64,000 nt of DNA. Origin: Castanea sativa. Taxonomy: Eukaryota > Streptophyta > Magnoliopsida > Fagales > Fagaceae. Below the pieces are notes generated by a model. It had not been told where the DNA came from and made no database searches. It saw nothing but the letters and a program-made list of their open reading frames with translations. Made by a program: the position numbers and the translations under genes. The stretch spans positions 57,799,964-57,863,963 of the forward strand of contig NC_134015.1 in assembly GCF_040712315.1 (NCBI RefSeq), read 5' to 3'. Each line of letters begins with the position of its first letter. The first letter of the stretch is position 1. Below, one piece after another: positions 46,791 through 58,788 of the stretch.

Positions 46791-47614
46791 TTTAGAAAAT
46801 ATAGTACTAACTTAAAAAGTTTAGAAATATAATAAAATGTCACAATATTTTTACAATACTGATTTAAAATTAATCTTTGTAAAATAAAATTTTATTAACA
46901 CTTATCTTTTAAATGAATTGTTCTAGTACTCACAATTTTTGCTCTACCGCATACTCTATAACATCACAGTTATTAAATATTACACACCTATCTTTTATTA
47001 AATGCCACAAATAGTACCCACTTATCTTTTATTACATCCATATTTTTTTTTTCTCTCTTGGTTTCTTCTCCACCACACACCTACCCCACTCCCATCTCTA
47101 TCTATTACTCTTCTTTTTCATTTTCTAGTGCATTCCGGATGCACTTTCCCTTTCTCCAGCTTTCTCTTTCTTTCTCTTGCTATCTCTTTCTTTTACTTTT
47201 TCTATTTCTACTTGAAGACTCTAGCAATGATAAGAAACAGAGAAATTAATAACAAGCAATTGCATGCTCCACTGTTGATCAAAGGACATAGGCAGGCGTT
47301 GTCTCTTTTTTGCTCCACCGTGGGTTGCTTGATTGCTCCACCATGGGTCAGATGGCTATTGTCTTTTTTTTTTTTTTGTGCATTTATTGTTATGATTTGA
47401 TTAATTTTAAGATTGTGTTTTTGAGTTTGTATTTTGATTATGCTTGAGTTTAGAGATGTTTAAGAGAAATGATTGTTGTGAATGTTTGATTGAGACTGAG
47501 TTTAGAGATGTTTGTGAGAAAAGATCAAGAAACTGTTGTTACCGTTGTGATTTTTGAGGACAAAGAACCTATGGGCAATTTAGGAGAAAAAGAAACCCAA
47601 GAAAACGTGATTGT

Positions 47615-47659
47615 GCGCATTTTGCAATTGGAGCTCTGAGCTCCATTTTGCAAATGCGC
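47615..47659. repeat. 45-base near-perfect palindrome
   Basis: Arms gcgcattttgcaattggagc and gctccattttgcaaatgcgc (reading outward) pair around a central gagctctgagctc, with only small mismatches. It could form a stable hairpin in RNA or single-stranded DNA. Confidence 0.85.
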
Positions 47660-47941
47660 GTTTCTTTACAAATATAAAACGCAAATTTTTCCAAAAAGTT
47701 GCGTTTTGTGCTGAACCAAACGCACATAAAGGGCTGGCTTTTTTCAAAACGTTGAAACAAACATGCACTTATTGTCAAATTTCATGAGAAAGCTTCCTTT
47801 TTCTAACCGTTTAACAAGTTCAATCCTGGTTCTTGAAATATACCCTTTTCTGAACATTAATAATGTTTTAAGTAGTTAACAATCTCTAGGTTTGATTCTG
47901 CCAGAAAACTTCCTCAACTTTTAAATTTTAGAAAAGGGAGG

Positions 47942-47944
<3 letters not shown>

Positions 47945-47985
<41 letters not shown>
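47945..47985. repeat. (TG)n microsatellite
   Basis: About 20 TG units. Confidence 0.97.
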
Positions 47986-47986
<1 letters not shown>

Positions 47987-48179
47987 AGTACCATAGAAAG
48001 TGTGTTCATAGTCCATATGTCTAGTAGTATTGTGTCATGAACCTCTAATAAAATATCACAATGGCTTAACATGCTGAATATGTTAAAGTGGGAATTGTGA
48101 GTATTTACAAAAATAAAGCAACTCGCACATGTCCACACTAAACCTGTATTTGTTAGCATTAGATAAAAGTCAGCCTCGT

Positions 48180-48607
48180 CAAAACACACCGATAAAAAAT
48201 TACTCTTAAATCTCAGTTGATTGTTGAAAGGGTTTTGTCTGCATTTCAAAAGTTACTCTTAAATCTCAGTTGATTCCTGAAAAATATCAGCATTTTCTTC
48301 CCTAAAAACGCTAAGGTGCACACTTTTTCTCTTGAGTCAATCTTTGCTTGCAGCTGATGGGCTTAGTGAGGTGTGGGCCTACTATAATGAGTGAGACTTG
48401 GGCTTACGGAAGTGTGTTGCGGATTGGTAGGTCTTAAGTAACTTATGAAAATTTGGCCTAAATTCAAATAGAGCAGATTGGGCTTCCTAAACGGGTCAGG
48501 TTGACCTGGCCCAAACCTAATAATGTGTGTGTTTCCTTTGTTTGTTTAGTTATTTGTGGATTTGATTTTGTGATTGGGTTTCGGGTTTGTTAAAACAAGT
48601 GGGTTTT
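48180..48607 (+). repeat. Third, partial copy of block B
   Basis: Matches 58789 to about 59205 and 7303 to about 7696 in the same orientation, including the shared tract gatgggcttagtgaggtgtg. Homology stops after aacaagtgggttttg. It sits just left of block A', separated by a 180-base spacer. It may be what is left of a further tandem unit, or a product of the duplication breakpoint. Confidence 0.88.
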
Positions 48608-48787
48608 GGGTATATGGAAATCTGGTGGCTTTGGTTTAGGTAGATGGGATTTGGGTATAGCTTTGCCCAAGAAGATTTTAGAGATTTGTGTTCGCCAGTT
48701 TGTGGGTTTTGGGTATATGGAGAGAGAGAGAGGGGGGGGGGGGTAATAGAATACATTGAAAAATTATAAATCATGTAAATCTAAAAA
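48608..48787. other. Spacer between partial block B and block A'
   Basis: Contains two copies of gtgggttttgggtatatgga (48600 and 48702) about 100 bases apart, a GA run and a G run (48733-48744). It has no counterpart elsewhere in the window. It could be the sequence lying left of block A in unit 1, outside the window. Confidence 0.6.
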
Positions 48788-49812
48788 TAAATATAATAAT
48801 ACTTCATAGTTGTTCAAAGGAACCTAAGTTGAGACGAAGAAGATTTTAAAGGAGGCCATTTAATTTGTGCCTTTGGAAGCAACAAAAAGTATGGTACATA
48901 GGATAGATTTATTATTATTGTACATAATGGCAAGGGATAGAGACTTTTTATAACTAAGCCGAAATTTCACGATGAACTTTTGACGTAATGCATGGGAACA
49001 ACGTTAGCTCAATGAAAATTAACTATAAAAAGTCCAAGTCTATACGAATATGCAATCTAGTAAAGGAACTTTCATGTTTTGTTCCTAAAGATTTTTTTTT
49101 TTTTTTTTTTAGAAACAAGAGTATTTCTACTAAGAAGAAATTAAAGAAAGCATCCATGAAGTTTCAATCTTTCGTATTATAAAAACAAAAAAGAATAGAA
49201 AGAAAGAAAGAATCTTTGAAGTTAATCAGGTATTGAAGATATATATGTACCGTTTCTAATGTAATTAACTTAATTGATCACAGTCATTGAATCTAACAAA
49301 TTTAACCAGATATGAAGTTGGGCTTATGAACTTCATATAGGCTCTTGGATATAAATAGTGGTAGAAATCTCCTTGGTAAGTAACTCAATGAAAAATTAAT
49401 TACTCCATTTTAGAGTATACTTGTGCAGTGTTAATTAAGGTTATGCATGCCTTTGATTTTTCCCTATAATTCATCACTGTCAAGAAAGTGTTGAATTTGT
49501 GCAAGAGAATATAAGTTCCTCCTTGGAAAGTGAGACTAATTTTTGGAGAATTTTTGGCATTGATGAGAGAAAGGTCTATTTTCTATTGTGTGGATAAAAC
49601 AAGTAGTTAAGGAAGCCTCAAACCTTGGCGATGGAACCTTATATGAACATGGCTTAGATAAGTTCTAAATGTTTATGTTTTACTCTTTTGTCCATTTCAT
49701 AAAAAACCGTCGATTAAATTAGGGCATGAAAGGCTTGTTTAAAGTAATTCCAAAAGAGTAAGGCATTTTTCCTACTTGCTGTGTATTTTTCTTGTTTCTC
49801 TGAGCAGTATTT

Positions 49813-49865
<53 letters not shown>

Positions 49866-49890
49866 TTCGATTGTGTTGAAGACTTGTTAT
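48788..49890 (-). repeat. Inverted copy of the GUB_WAK gene promoter (unit 2)
   Basis: Same inverted promoter stub as at 1-1085, carried along in block A'. It matches the reverse complement of about 61755-62795 in block C'. The window therefore has four copies of this roughly 1 kb promoter, two in each orientation, with arms about 14 kb apart in unit 1 and 12 kb apart in unit 2. Confidence 0.9.
49817..49861. repeat. (TA)n microsatellite
   Basis: Counterpart of the TA run at 1022-1068. Confidence 0.95.
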
Positions 49891-50169
49891 ATATTGAAGA
49901 CTTGTTTTTTTTTTTTTCCTTCTTGTGCCGGCAATCTATCCATGGAGGTGGAACAACGGTGGAGGAGAAAGAGATCGAGAGAGAAACATAATACTTTTTT
50001 TGGGGTTTAGAGATCGATATAAAATATAATAAATTAGGGATAATTAATGAGATCCTAATCAGAATATTAGCATTAATGAGAATATTTTTTTTTACTATTG
50101 GATCTACTTAAATCCAATGGCATAGAAAAGGTGTAACTTTTTAGAGTTATACCAAGTGTAACTTAAACA

Positions 50170-50170
<1 letters not shown>

Positions 50171-50257
<87 letters not shown>
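50171..50257. repeat. (CT)n(TA)n compound microsatellite
   Basis: Counterpart of 1426-1481, expanded in both parts to about 87 bases. Confidence 0.95.
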
Positions 50258-50261
<4 letters not shown>

Positions 50262-52231
50262 GATAGTTGAGAGGTGAAGAATTTGACTAGATGTCTCTAT
50301 TAGAAAGACCAAGAAGTGTCTACCCTTTTTTTTTTTAGAATAAGTGTCAACCAATTAAATTACAAGTCATGTTAGCTTTTGTGTTTCAAAACATAGGAGC
50401 TTTGTTGAGAGTAATATTTGAGAAGACATGATGAATGGTACTTATGCTCGTTTTTACCTCTTTTTTTGTATCTCTTTTCCATTTTCCTTCTTTTTGGAAA
50501 GCTTAAATATTAGATTGGGGGGAGAGGGAAAAAAAAAAGATGATGAAAGGGAATTACTTTCATTATAATGATACTCTTTCATAAAATTATAAGACCATGA
50601 TTTTTTATGTATTTAGATACGTTAAAAAAAAAAAAAAAAAAAAAAAAAAGAAAGGCAAAAGGCAAAAGGAAAAAAGAAAAATGAATTTATAGTCTATAAA
50701 AAATCTGACAAAATCTTCATATTCTTTTCTAAAAACCAAGTAAATAAGAAACAACATAAAGACAGAGATATTTTGAAGAAGTACTCTTCTGTTTTTCTCT
50801 TCTTTTATTTTTTAAGGTAGAATCTATTGAATCAAATTTAGAAAATTGAGTATATTTTGTTTGTTTGTTTGTTTAAAGAAGTAGATTGTATTTTCTTTTG
50901 TAAGGGGGGTTTTCATAATTCTAATGCCAAGAAAAGTTTAAAGATTTTGAATGTCCTTTCTGTTAAAAAAAAAAGAAAAAAAAAGTTGTTGTACTTAGAT
51001 GAAACTAGAAACACAAAAGAATCAATTTAATTTCTTGATGATAATGATGGGTCTCAAAACGCGGTCGTTTTATGTCATTAGTTTATTACCTAATTGGAAT
51101 CAAAATGGCACAGTTTTGCGAGACTTCTATTCTAAATTCTAATTGGATTTACTTCTCAGGACTTGTAATTCTAGTGCTTTCATATAGATAGGAGTTGTTT
51201 ACCAGTTTGTAACAATTCTAGTGTGTTTCTGTTCTGTACTTGTGTCAACTGAATTTTCATGTTGAGGTTCTATTAATAAATTGAATCTTCTTGCTTTTGC
51301 ACGTCTAATGGGCCTTCTTTTGATTTTTTTGTTTTAATCAAATTAAATTGAAAGGGTGAACGGTAATTTGATACTTCTGTGAAGATGGTTCTGGTGGAAT
51401 TTGGCATTCTTTGCAATGCATTACCATCTTTCATTAGATGCTCATTGTGTTATTGCACTTTTGATATGTTTCAGTTAAGTAAAAGAGCCCGGTATGTGTT
51501 ATTGTACTTTTAATACAAATAATTTGTTCCACTTTTTTCATGTCGAAAAAAAAAAATTTGTTCCACTTTTTGTGTTCTATTTAATGCTCCACTAATTATG
51601 TTTGTGAATGTCTTTTTCTTTTTTTAACTTCAATTCTTTTATAAGAATAGTGAAAAGATTACATGATAAGTTGTAATTAGTGGAATGTAAACTATAATAA
51701 TTCTAATATTTATTTATAATAATAAGGATAATGATTATAATTATAATTATTATTAATTAATTAATTTATTTATTTTTATTGACATTCATTTTTAGATTAA
51801 GGTTGACTCTTGACTATCCTGAAAACCCAACAATTTTACACCTCACTATTATCTTTATCATTTATTTAAAAATTTTAAATAACAAGATACAAAAAGTCTC
51901 TAATAACCCAAAATCTCTTTTCTTCATCTAAACTAAACTATATTATTACTAGCCTTGTCACATGCATTTTACGCTTAAAATGAAACTTTTTTATTTTTTT
52001 GTCTAATGTCATAATTTTCCTTCTTTTTATTTTATTTTTACTTTAATAAGTTTGTTTTGAAAACATAGATTAATAGGAGAGTGTCCAATTTTGTAGGTAT
52101 TTTAAGTGGAGTTAAAGATATATTTTTACCGAGTTGTCCTTAAGTTTTTTATGTTAAACCTAAGGTCTAAAGATATTTCTAAACTACATAAAAATCCAAT
52201 CCAAAGAGGAGGAATCCTCTTATTGATAGTA

Positions 52232-52266
<35 letters not shown>

Positions 52267-55204
52267 TCCTAATTTACATTAATTATTATTTTTTATTTGA
52301 TAGTTGGTGAGTGCCGATTAAAATACAAGTTACTTAGAAAATTAAAATTTTAATAATATAAGAGGTAATTACACTCCCCTCCTTTGAGTTTTGAGGAAAT
52401 GACACTCTACCACAAACTTGTATGAAAAAAACACTTTTCCCCCTTAACATCCAATTGACCAAATTTTGTTAAATTAATATTAAATTTTGTTGTTGTTGTT
52501 GTAGAAAATTAGAAATATTTTTTAAAAAAATTTATTAACCTGCCCTTTGCTCTATTGTCGACCACAAGAAGTTGTGTAAACGTTTTTGAAATTTATTGTG
52601 GTACTAAATTTATTGAATAAGTACATTCCCTATCACAATAGATAGATCTTACATAATCTTGGAACCTATACGGGAATTAGATACGTACATATATTTGATG
52701 GAATGGATAAGATAACTAGTATTGCCTAATCCTAAGCTGGAATGGCTGCACTTGAAATTCACTTTGTGATATTAGTTAGTTATTTGTTTTAAGATCATTA
52801 ATTAAGCCAGCATATTTAGAAACTAGAAAGTTTGAAACTGAGGAACATATGAACTAACAATAATCTCCTATATTTTTGTTTGTTTGTTTATTTGCTTTGG
52901 CTTGGTTAATTGAATTGTGGCTCATCTTTGTTTATTTCTATTAACTACTGTTTAGTATATTTACTATTTGAGCTTAAGTGTGGTTATTATTTCGTCACAT
53001 AGGGAAAGATTAGGGAAATTAGGGAATCTAAAAAGTTGCAAGTTGGTTGACACTGTTATGATATATTATAATATAGGAGTCATGAAAAAGCTACAGATAT
53101 AAAGTTTTAAATTTTAACAGTTTTACGTATTTAGATTGAAATTTGGTTCAATAGTCAGGGCTATTACATCACATAATCTCTTCTCAACGGTTCAAATCAA
53201 AATTAAAAAATTAATTTTGATACTAACTATTAGATCAAGAAAGTTAAAAAAGTATTTAAAAAAAGGTGAAAGATAAATAAGTTTAAAATTTTGAAAAATA
53301 AAAATAACGTGAGAGGAATGATATGATGTAACAACCCTAACTATTTCCCTAAATATCATGACATTACCAAAGACAAAGTAACCAAATTTCATTGGTTTCA
53401 ATTTAATATGAGGTTACTGACCCCTAGAATAGGATAGAAGATGCACTAATATGCACGTAAAGACCAACCTTATCAATCAAGTGGTTGTCATTAAATGCTT
53501 GAGAACAAAATACTTACCTGATTGCAAGATAATAAATGGGTAAATAGCTCAGTTGGTACAGCTCAGGCCCAAAGTAAGGTTTAGGCCCAAGGATCTTGTT
53601 TTGGGCTGAGGCTTGATGGTTCTTGGTGTGTGATGAGCTATTGTTTGGATTGCAAAAGGAGAATGTGATGTGGTAATTGGGCACATGAAAAATTCTCAAA
53701 AGGCTTAATAACAGTTTTTAATATACAGTTAAGACTAGATTTATTAAAATTATTTATAATATCATCACGGTTTAAATTTGATTGAATTTCGGTCCAACTT
53801 TAAAGACTTTGAACTTCTCAATTTTTAGGTTCTTTGAATGATTTGGGTTTCAAAATAGATAATTTATTTAATTGCATATAGTAAATTAGAGTAAGATAGT
53901 TCTAAACATGTTTGGAGTAAAACTTTTACCTTTATATAAAACCCCCTGTATCACATAGCTGACCACACTCAAGTTTGGAACCCAACGAGCCTGGCTGCTA
54001 CAAGCTTAAAGCTGCAACAGTCTTGTACCAAGTTGCTGCTTATACTTGCTACTATTGCCTTGTACCAAGGCCACCCTCACTAGCGGCCACTTTAATTAAA
54101 GTTGTTCATGGAACAAAGTAATGATGCTCCTACATCACTTGTGGGCTAATACTGTCACCACCTTTATTCAGCAAAGGCTAGGCCCATCCCATTAGGTGAG
54201 TGGATGAAATTCATGTGGTAAAAGAACCACCGAGCCTTTGGACCTAGTCTTTAACTCTTAAATTCCCAATCATACATGTTCTCGAGCCAATTTTATAAGT
54301 TCACATTAAACTATAAAGATTTGGCTGTTACCCTATAAATCTATATATATTGAAAAGCTCTAGTATTTGCTTGATGGGTATTGAAACTAATTTTTGAGCA
54401 AAAAGATCGATAGATTTTATTAAATAGAAAATTAGCTAAAATCAGCTAAGAATACATTATTGATATGCGATGGAACATCCTTCATTTACACTGAAAAATC
54501 TCTAAAATGTCTAGCATGTCTCGCCAGATTGTGAGTTACCATATTGAAACTAATTTAGTAGAACATAATAGATATAGTACTAATGTCATAACTTGGTTAG
54601 GTAAAAAATTTGATGAACATATACAAACTACATAAAAATAAAAAGGTCAAGCTGACTCAAGCATAGAAAACTATTATAGTTCAAGCTGGCTGAGCCAAGA
54701 AAACCAAAACTCCTTATTTATAACACAAATGACATGAACATAATTTGTAACAATCTCAAATGATTTCCTTTCTCTTCTATAAAAAAAAAAATCCTTTTCT
54801 TATTTTTTGTAAATCAAAATGCTAATAAGGGAATGACAATGACATGGGCCCTTATTGAACAGACTAACACTAGAGTAGAGGTTTCCAAACCCTTATTGAA
54901 GGTATCCCAATAACTTCAATGATAACTTGGCAAACACTGTTTTTGGCTTTTGTAGAGTGCAAGAAAAGAAAAAGAAAAGTACTAATAAAGCTTTTAGGCT
55001 TTTCCTTCTATTATTATTATTATTTTTTTAAATTTACCAACAAGGCAACAAGTACCAAAACAGCAAAATAAATACTAATTAAAAGCTTGTATGAGGCTAT
55101 TTTCATAGCTTATTTAATTTATTTAGTTTATTGGGCAAACTCGATGTTAAAAAAAATTGTACATTCCCTTTTGAAATGAAATTAAGTAGAGGAAAATGGA
55201 AAAG

Positions 55205-55380
55205 TTTTTTTTTTTTTTTTTTATATAAGATAGAAATTCTACTCTAGCATAATCTAAGTATATATGTACGTGAAAGCTCTCTCTTAAAAACTTGAACCCC
55301 AGCTCTTATCCCTACACCCCACAAACACTTAAACTTATAGAGTGACTATCGCACCAATTGTGCTATAATAGAAAATTTTT
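55205..55380 (-). mobile_element. tRNA-derived SINE (minus strand, unit 2)
   Basis: Counterpart of the SINE at 6735-6910, with a longer poly-T tail on the plus strand and several substitutions. It shares both flanks with the unit 1 copy. Confidence 0.65.
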
Positions 55381-55820
55381 TTATCATAAGAATCAAAAGA
55401 TCATATTCCAAAATTTTTATTGGCACGTGTTGTGTGCTAATCAAAGCACAAGCACAAGCACATGATGTGTCATGTGTGTTTATTGTTTTTTTGGGATAAA
55501 GTGTCATGTGTATTTATTGACTAAGTAACCAAACATAAAAAAGTACTAGAAAACTAGTCATTAATTCAGAAATAAATAAAAATAAACTATGACTTTTATG
55601 TCAGCTTTGTCAAGAAATTCCTTCTAAAAAAACACTTTGTCAAGAAATTTGTTGGATAAAAATTTCAAAAATAAATATCAACCAATTTCAGCAATTTCCA
55701 ATTGGATGACAGCAAATATTCCCTAGCAAAGTTTTCAAAAATGAATAGATGATACCATCCTTTATTTTTCTCCCCTCATTTTCTTTAAATTTAAGTATTC
55801 TTCTTTATTTATTATATATA

Positions 55821-56133
55821 TCTATACTATTATTTAAGAGACTTCCTCTATTTAGATTTCTTATTTTTTTAGTTTAAAAAATTCTTTACATTCCTATATT
55901 TAAGTAGAGACAAAATTAAAGGACAGTTTAATAAAAATGCAACTTTAACTCCCACTAAAATATTGCTTAAAAATAGGACCACTCTCTTGTTAATTTTCAA
56001 ATTGTTTTATACACTTATAAATTAGATTCTCAAAATAAAAATGATGTATATATATAAAATAAAAACACAGAATTTTTTCTTTTGGCTAAAAAAAAGTCTT
56101 ATTGCACGTGCGAAACGCGTGTAATGAGGCTAG
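55821..56133 (+). mobile_element. Short non-autonomous Helitron
   Basis: The 313-base segment starts TCTATACTATTATTTAAGAG, ends GTAATGAGGCTAG, and sits between A (55820) and T (56134). A TC start, a CTRR end (CTAG here), insertion between A and T, no target duplication, and a GC-rich hairpin just before the end (gcacgtgcgaaacgcgtgt at 56104-56122) are the diagnostic Helitron features. No RepHel protein is encoded. It lies in the stretch found only in unit 2, upstream of the phosphatase gene. Confidence 0.75.
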
Positions 56134-56985
56134 TATATATATAATTGTTGTGTAATAATCTCTTTTTTCTATTATTTTTTTATTATGGTTAACTTTTATA
56201 TATAGAAAAAAGAGATTATTACGCTCACAATTTTTTTTTTTTTTGATTATCTACGCACACAGATATATATATTACTAATAATAATAAGACTATTTCAGTA
56301 TTTCGTTTCATTTCCATTAATGAACAACTCAGCTTTAATCTCGGACTAACGGTCGAATCTTCTCTAAGATATTCCTACATCAAACGTTTTTCTTTGATTT
56401 TTGAAATTCCTAAGTTTATATTTATTTACAAATTTAGCACCTTTGGTTTATTTGTATGTTTTTCACGTTCAACTTTGGTTCTTCGCAGTTCAATTCTCTA
56501 CAGGTCCACCAAGTTTCTTTCTTTTTCTTATCTTGTGCTTCTTACTGAAGTTTTGGTGAATACCCAGTTGCTTATTTTGGATTCTCAGCTGTTATTCAGC
56601 TTCCTTTGCAGTAGAATCAGTAAGTAGAGGTATTTTATTGGGCTTCTGGTTTTGTTGGGCACATTTGGTTGATAACACTGGTGGGTATTGCCAATATTTT
56701 GCAATTCATTTCTGCTTTTGAACTTTATATTGACTTTTTGAAAGCATGTTTTTTGGAGTTGCAATTTCATTCCTATATTGTATTCATTCTGCTCTTGAGT
56801 TGCTTTTGAGCTTCATATTATATTGGTTGCTGTATTAAGTTAGTTTAAATTTTGATAATAAACCATATTGACAGTGCTACATGCGTTTTATGCATTTTAA
56901 CTTTTTGAAAGTATGTCTTTGAAGTTGCATTTCACTTTGAAGTATGAACGCATATCCTTTTTATTGAACTCAGATCTTCGGTGGG
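56134..56985 (+). promoter_or_regulatory. Upstream region of the purple acid phosphatase gene
   Basis: No reading frame of note. It presumably holds the promoter and 5' leader of the gene starting at 56986. A possible leader intron is suggested by cagtagaatcagtaagtaga near 56608-56627 and tgaactcag before 56973, but this is not certain. Confidence 0.4.
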
Positions 56986-58505
56986 ATGAGAGGACTAAAT
57001 TTCATCTCCTTCGCATTATTTTTGGTTCTTACAACCCTTCAAGAGGCATGGTCACATGGGGATCAGCCTCTGTCGAAAATTGGGATTCATAAGGCAACAG
57101 TTGATCTTAATCACGATGCTTATGTTAAGGCTTCTCCTTCAGTCCTCGGATTAAAGGTAAGCCTCAACAGCATTGTGCTTCTTTCAATTTCATCTCTACC
57201 TAATTATTTAGCATATGTATTTTAATCAGGAACTTGTTTGATTGAACTTGATGATCTTCAAGTTTGCAGGCTTTTTAGTTGTAAAATATGGCTATTGAAT
57301 TTCCTATGTGGATTGTAGTTTGTATTGGGGATCAAACAACGAAAATTATGCATAACATAGATTTTGTTTTGCGATTGATGCAAGTTTTGTTCACTGTTTT
57401 AGGAGCAAACTACAGAATGGGTGACATTAGAGTATAGTTCTCCAAAGCCATCAGCTGATGATTGGATAGGAGTATTTTCTCCTGCCAATTTCAAGTGAGT
57501 AAATGGCATTGCATTTCTGAACTTTCAGTCTACATTTCGAACCTTGTGAGCTTTTCTTGTTTTTTTGTGCTTGTGACAAACCTAAATGGCATTGATCTAA
57601 TTGGAAGCTCTTCCACTTCAACATTTTCAGCTCTTCCACCTGCCCTCAAGAAAAACCTACGGTTTATCCTCCACTACTATGCTCTGCACCTATCAAGGTT
57701 CATACTGCACATCACAATGACTTTCTGAAATTCTTCTTGCCCAGATCTTCTTTGAATAGAAAAGGAGCTAAAAGAGTGAACTAGATTGTTTTCTTTTGCA
57801 GTATCAGTTTGCAAACTACTCCAGTCCTAAGTACAAAGACACTGGTAAAGGATATTTGAAGCTTCAGCTGATTAATCAGAGATCAGATTTCTCATTTGCA
57901 CTATTTTCTGGTGGTTTATCAAATGTACGCTCACAAATGTCAATATCTGCATATTACATGATAACTTATTTGTTTCATATGAAGCAGTAATTCTTATGCA
58001 ATGAAATATTTCGTTTTCCTGTTTAGTTCTTCAAAAGAGAGAGAAAAAAATATGCTTCTTTTGATATTTAGGAAGTTTCATATATAAACAATGCTTGTGA
58101 TCACTGCTTGATGGATTATAGTATATATACAGCCAAGCCTTAATCTCAACTGCTTTGGGTTGGATAACTCAATCCATATATGCTATTCTGAATGTTGACT
58201 CCATATTTTCCTTAAAACCTTGGCAGTGATGGCTTCTTGCAAGGCCTCTACCTATGTCCTTTTGGCTCTCCTCTTGTCTTCCTTCATTTTCATTTTCCAT
58301 TTTCATGACCTCACTTTTTTACATTAAAAGCTTTCATTTTTCTATTTGCATTTCAAACTTGATTGACCTTTTCTGCAATTTGTTTTCTTATGTATTTATT
58401 TTCTGTATAATAGCCTAAGTTGGTGGCAGTTTCGAATCAAGTAGCTTTTGCAAATCCAAATGCACCAGTTTACCCACGCTTAGCTCAAGGAAACAATGGA
58501 ATGAA
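56986..58505 (+). CDS. Purple acid phosphatase (PAP1/PAP27-like), first five exons, cut short
   Basis: Exons 56986-57156, 57403-57494, 57631-57697, 57802-57924 and 58414-58505 all have GT and AG borders and join in phase. The protein starts with a signal peptide (MRGLNFISFALFLVLTTLQE), then DQPLSKIGIHKATVDLNHDA, TEWVTLEYSSPKPSADDWIG, VFSPANFNSSTCP, LLCSAPIKYQFANYSS, LKLQLINQRSDFSFALFSGG and LSNPKLVAVSNQVAFANPNA, VYPRLAQGNNGMK. This is the N-terminal fibronectin-like part of large plant purple acid phosphatases of the nucleotide pyrophosphatase/phosphodiesterase-like group. The metal-binding catalytic domain should follow, but block B' begins at 58789 and no further exon is found. About 180 residues remain of a protein that usually exceeds 600. 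The visible exons have no stop or frameshift, so truncation may be recent. As it stands it lacks any catalytic residue. Confidence 0.82.
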
Positions 58506-58788
58506 GTAAGTCCAATTTTTCTTTTCTTTTAATAATTGAAGCTCATACATGACATAATAAGAGTAGGTCCACTTATATTTTGCATAGACTATCAACAAAG
58601 CACAAGTATCTTTCCTACCTTTTGTACTGTAAAGCTATTCGTTTACCTTGTAGCTTGTGTTCCACTAGTTTTTTAGCACCTTCTTCTACTCTTTTTTTTC
58701 CCTTTGAACTAATAACATGTGATACTTATTCTAATGCTACCTTAGGTTACTGCTTTTACATTAAGAAGCTTACAATTTCAAAACACAC
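58506..58788. other. Remnant of phosphatase intron 5 up to the duplication junction
   Basis: After the donor gtaagtcc at 58506 the sequence is intron-like, AT-rich and T-rich, and ends at the start of block B' homology. No acceptor followed by phosphatase sequence is present. Confidence 0.6.

Larger units (their letters stand above)
46404..47770. mobile_element. Candidate non-autonomous element(s) with loosely mirrored ends
   Basis: The left end has gagtttggttgggctttttg and aaaaagctgagtatttggta. The right end on the reverse strand has catgtttgtttcaacgtttt and gtgcgtttggttcagcac. Both resemble terminal repeats of plant DNA transposons but match only in part. Inside lie a second MITE (46620-46790) and a near-perfect palindrome (47615-47659). 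Whether this is one element or several cannot be settled by eye. Confidence 0.35.
48788..55772 (+). repeat. Segmental duplication block A' (unit 2)
   Basis: Second copy of block A. It is preceded by a spacer (48608-48787) with no match elsewhere in the window, so 48788 is the earliest visible homology, but the match may extend left in unit 1 beyond the window. It lacks the MITE found in unit 1 and shows the empty site near 52448-52455. No intact gene is seen in it. The content is the inverted promoter stub, microsatellites, a minus-strand SINE and AT-rich sequence. Confidence 0.95.

Noticed and set aside
47002..47400. Plus-strand 132-codon frame, hydrophobic
   Set aside because: It is CT- and T-rich sequence translating to F, S and L runs, with no start context or domain, and overlaps a second frame in another phase.
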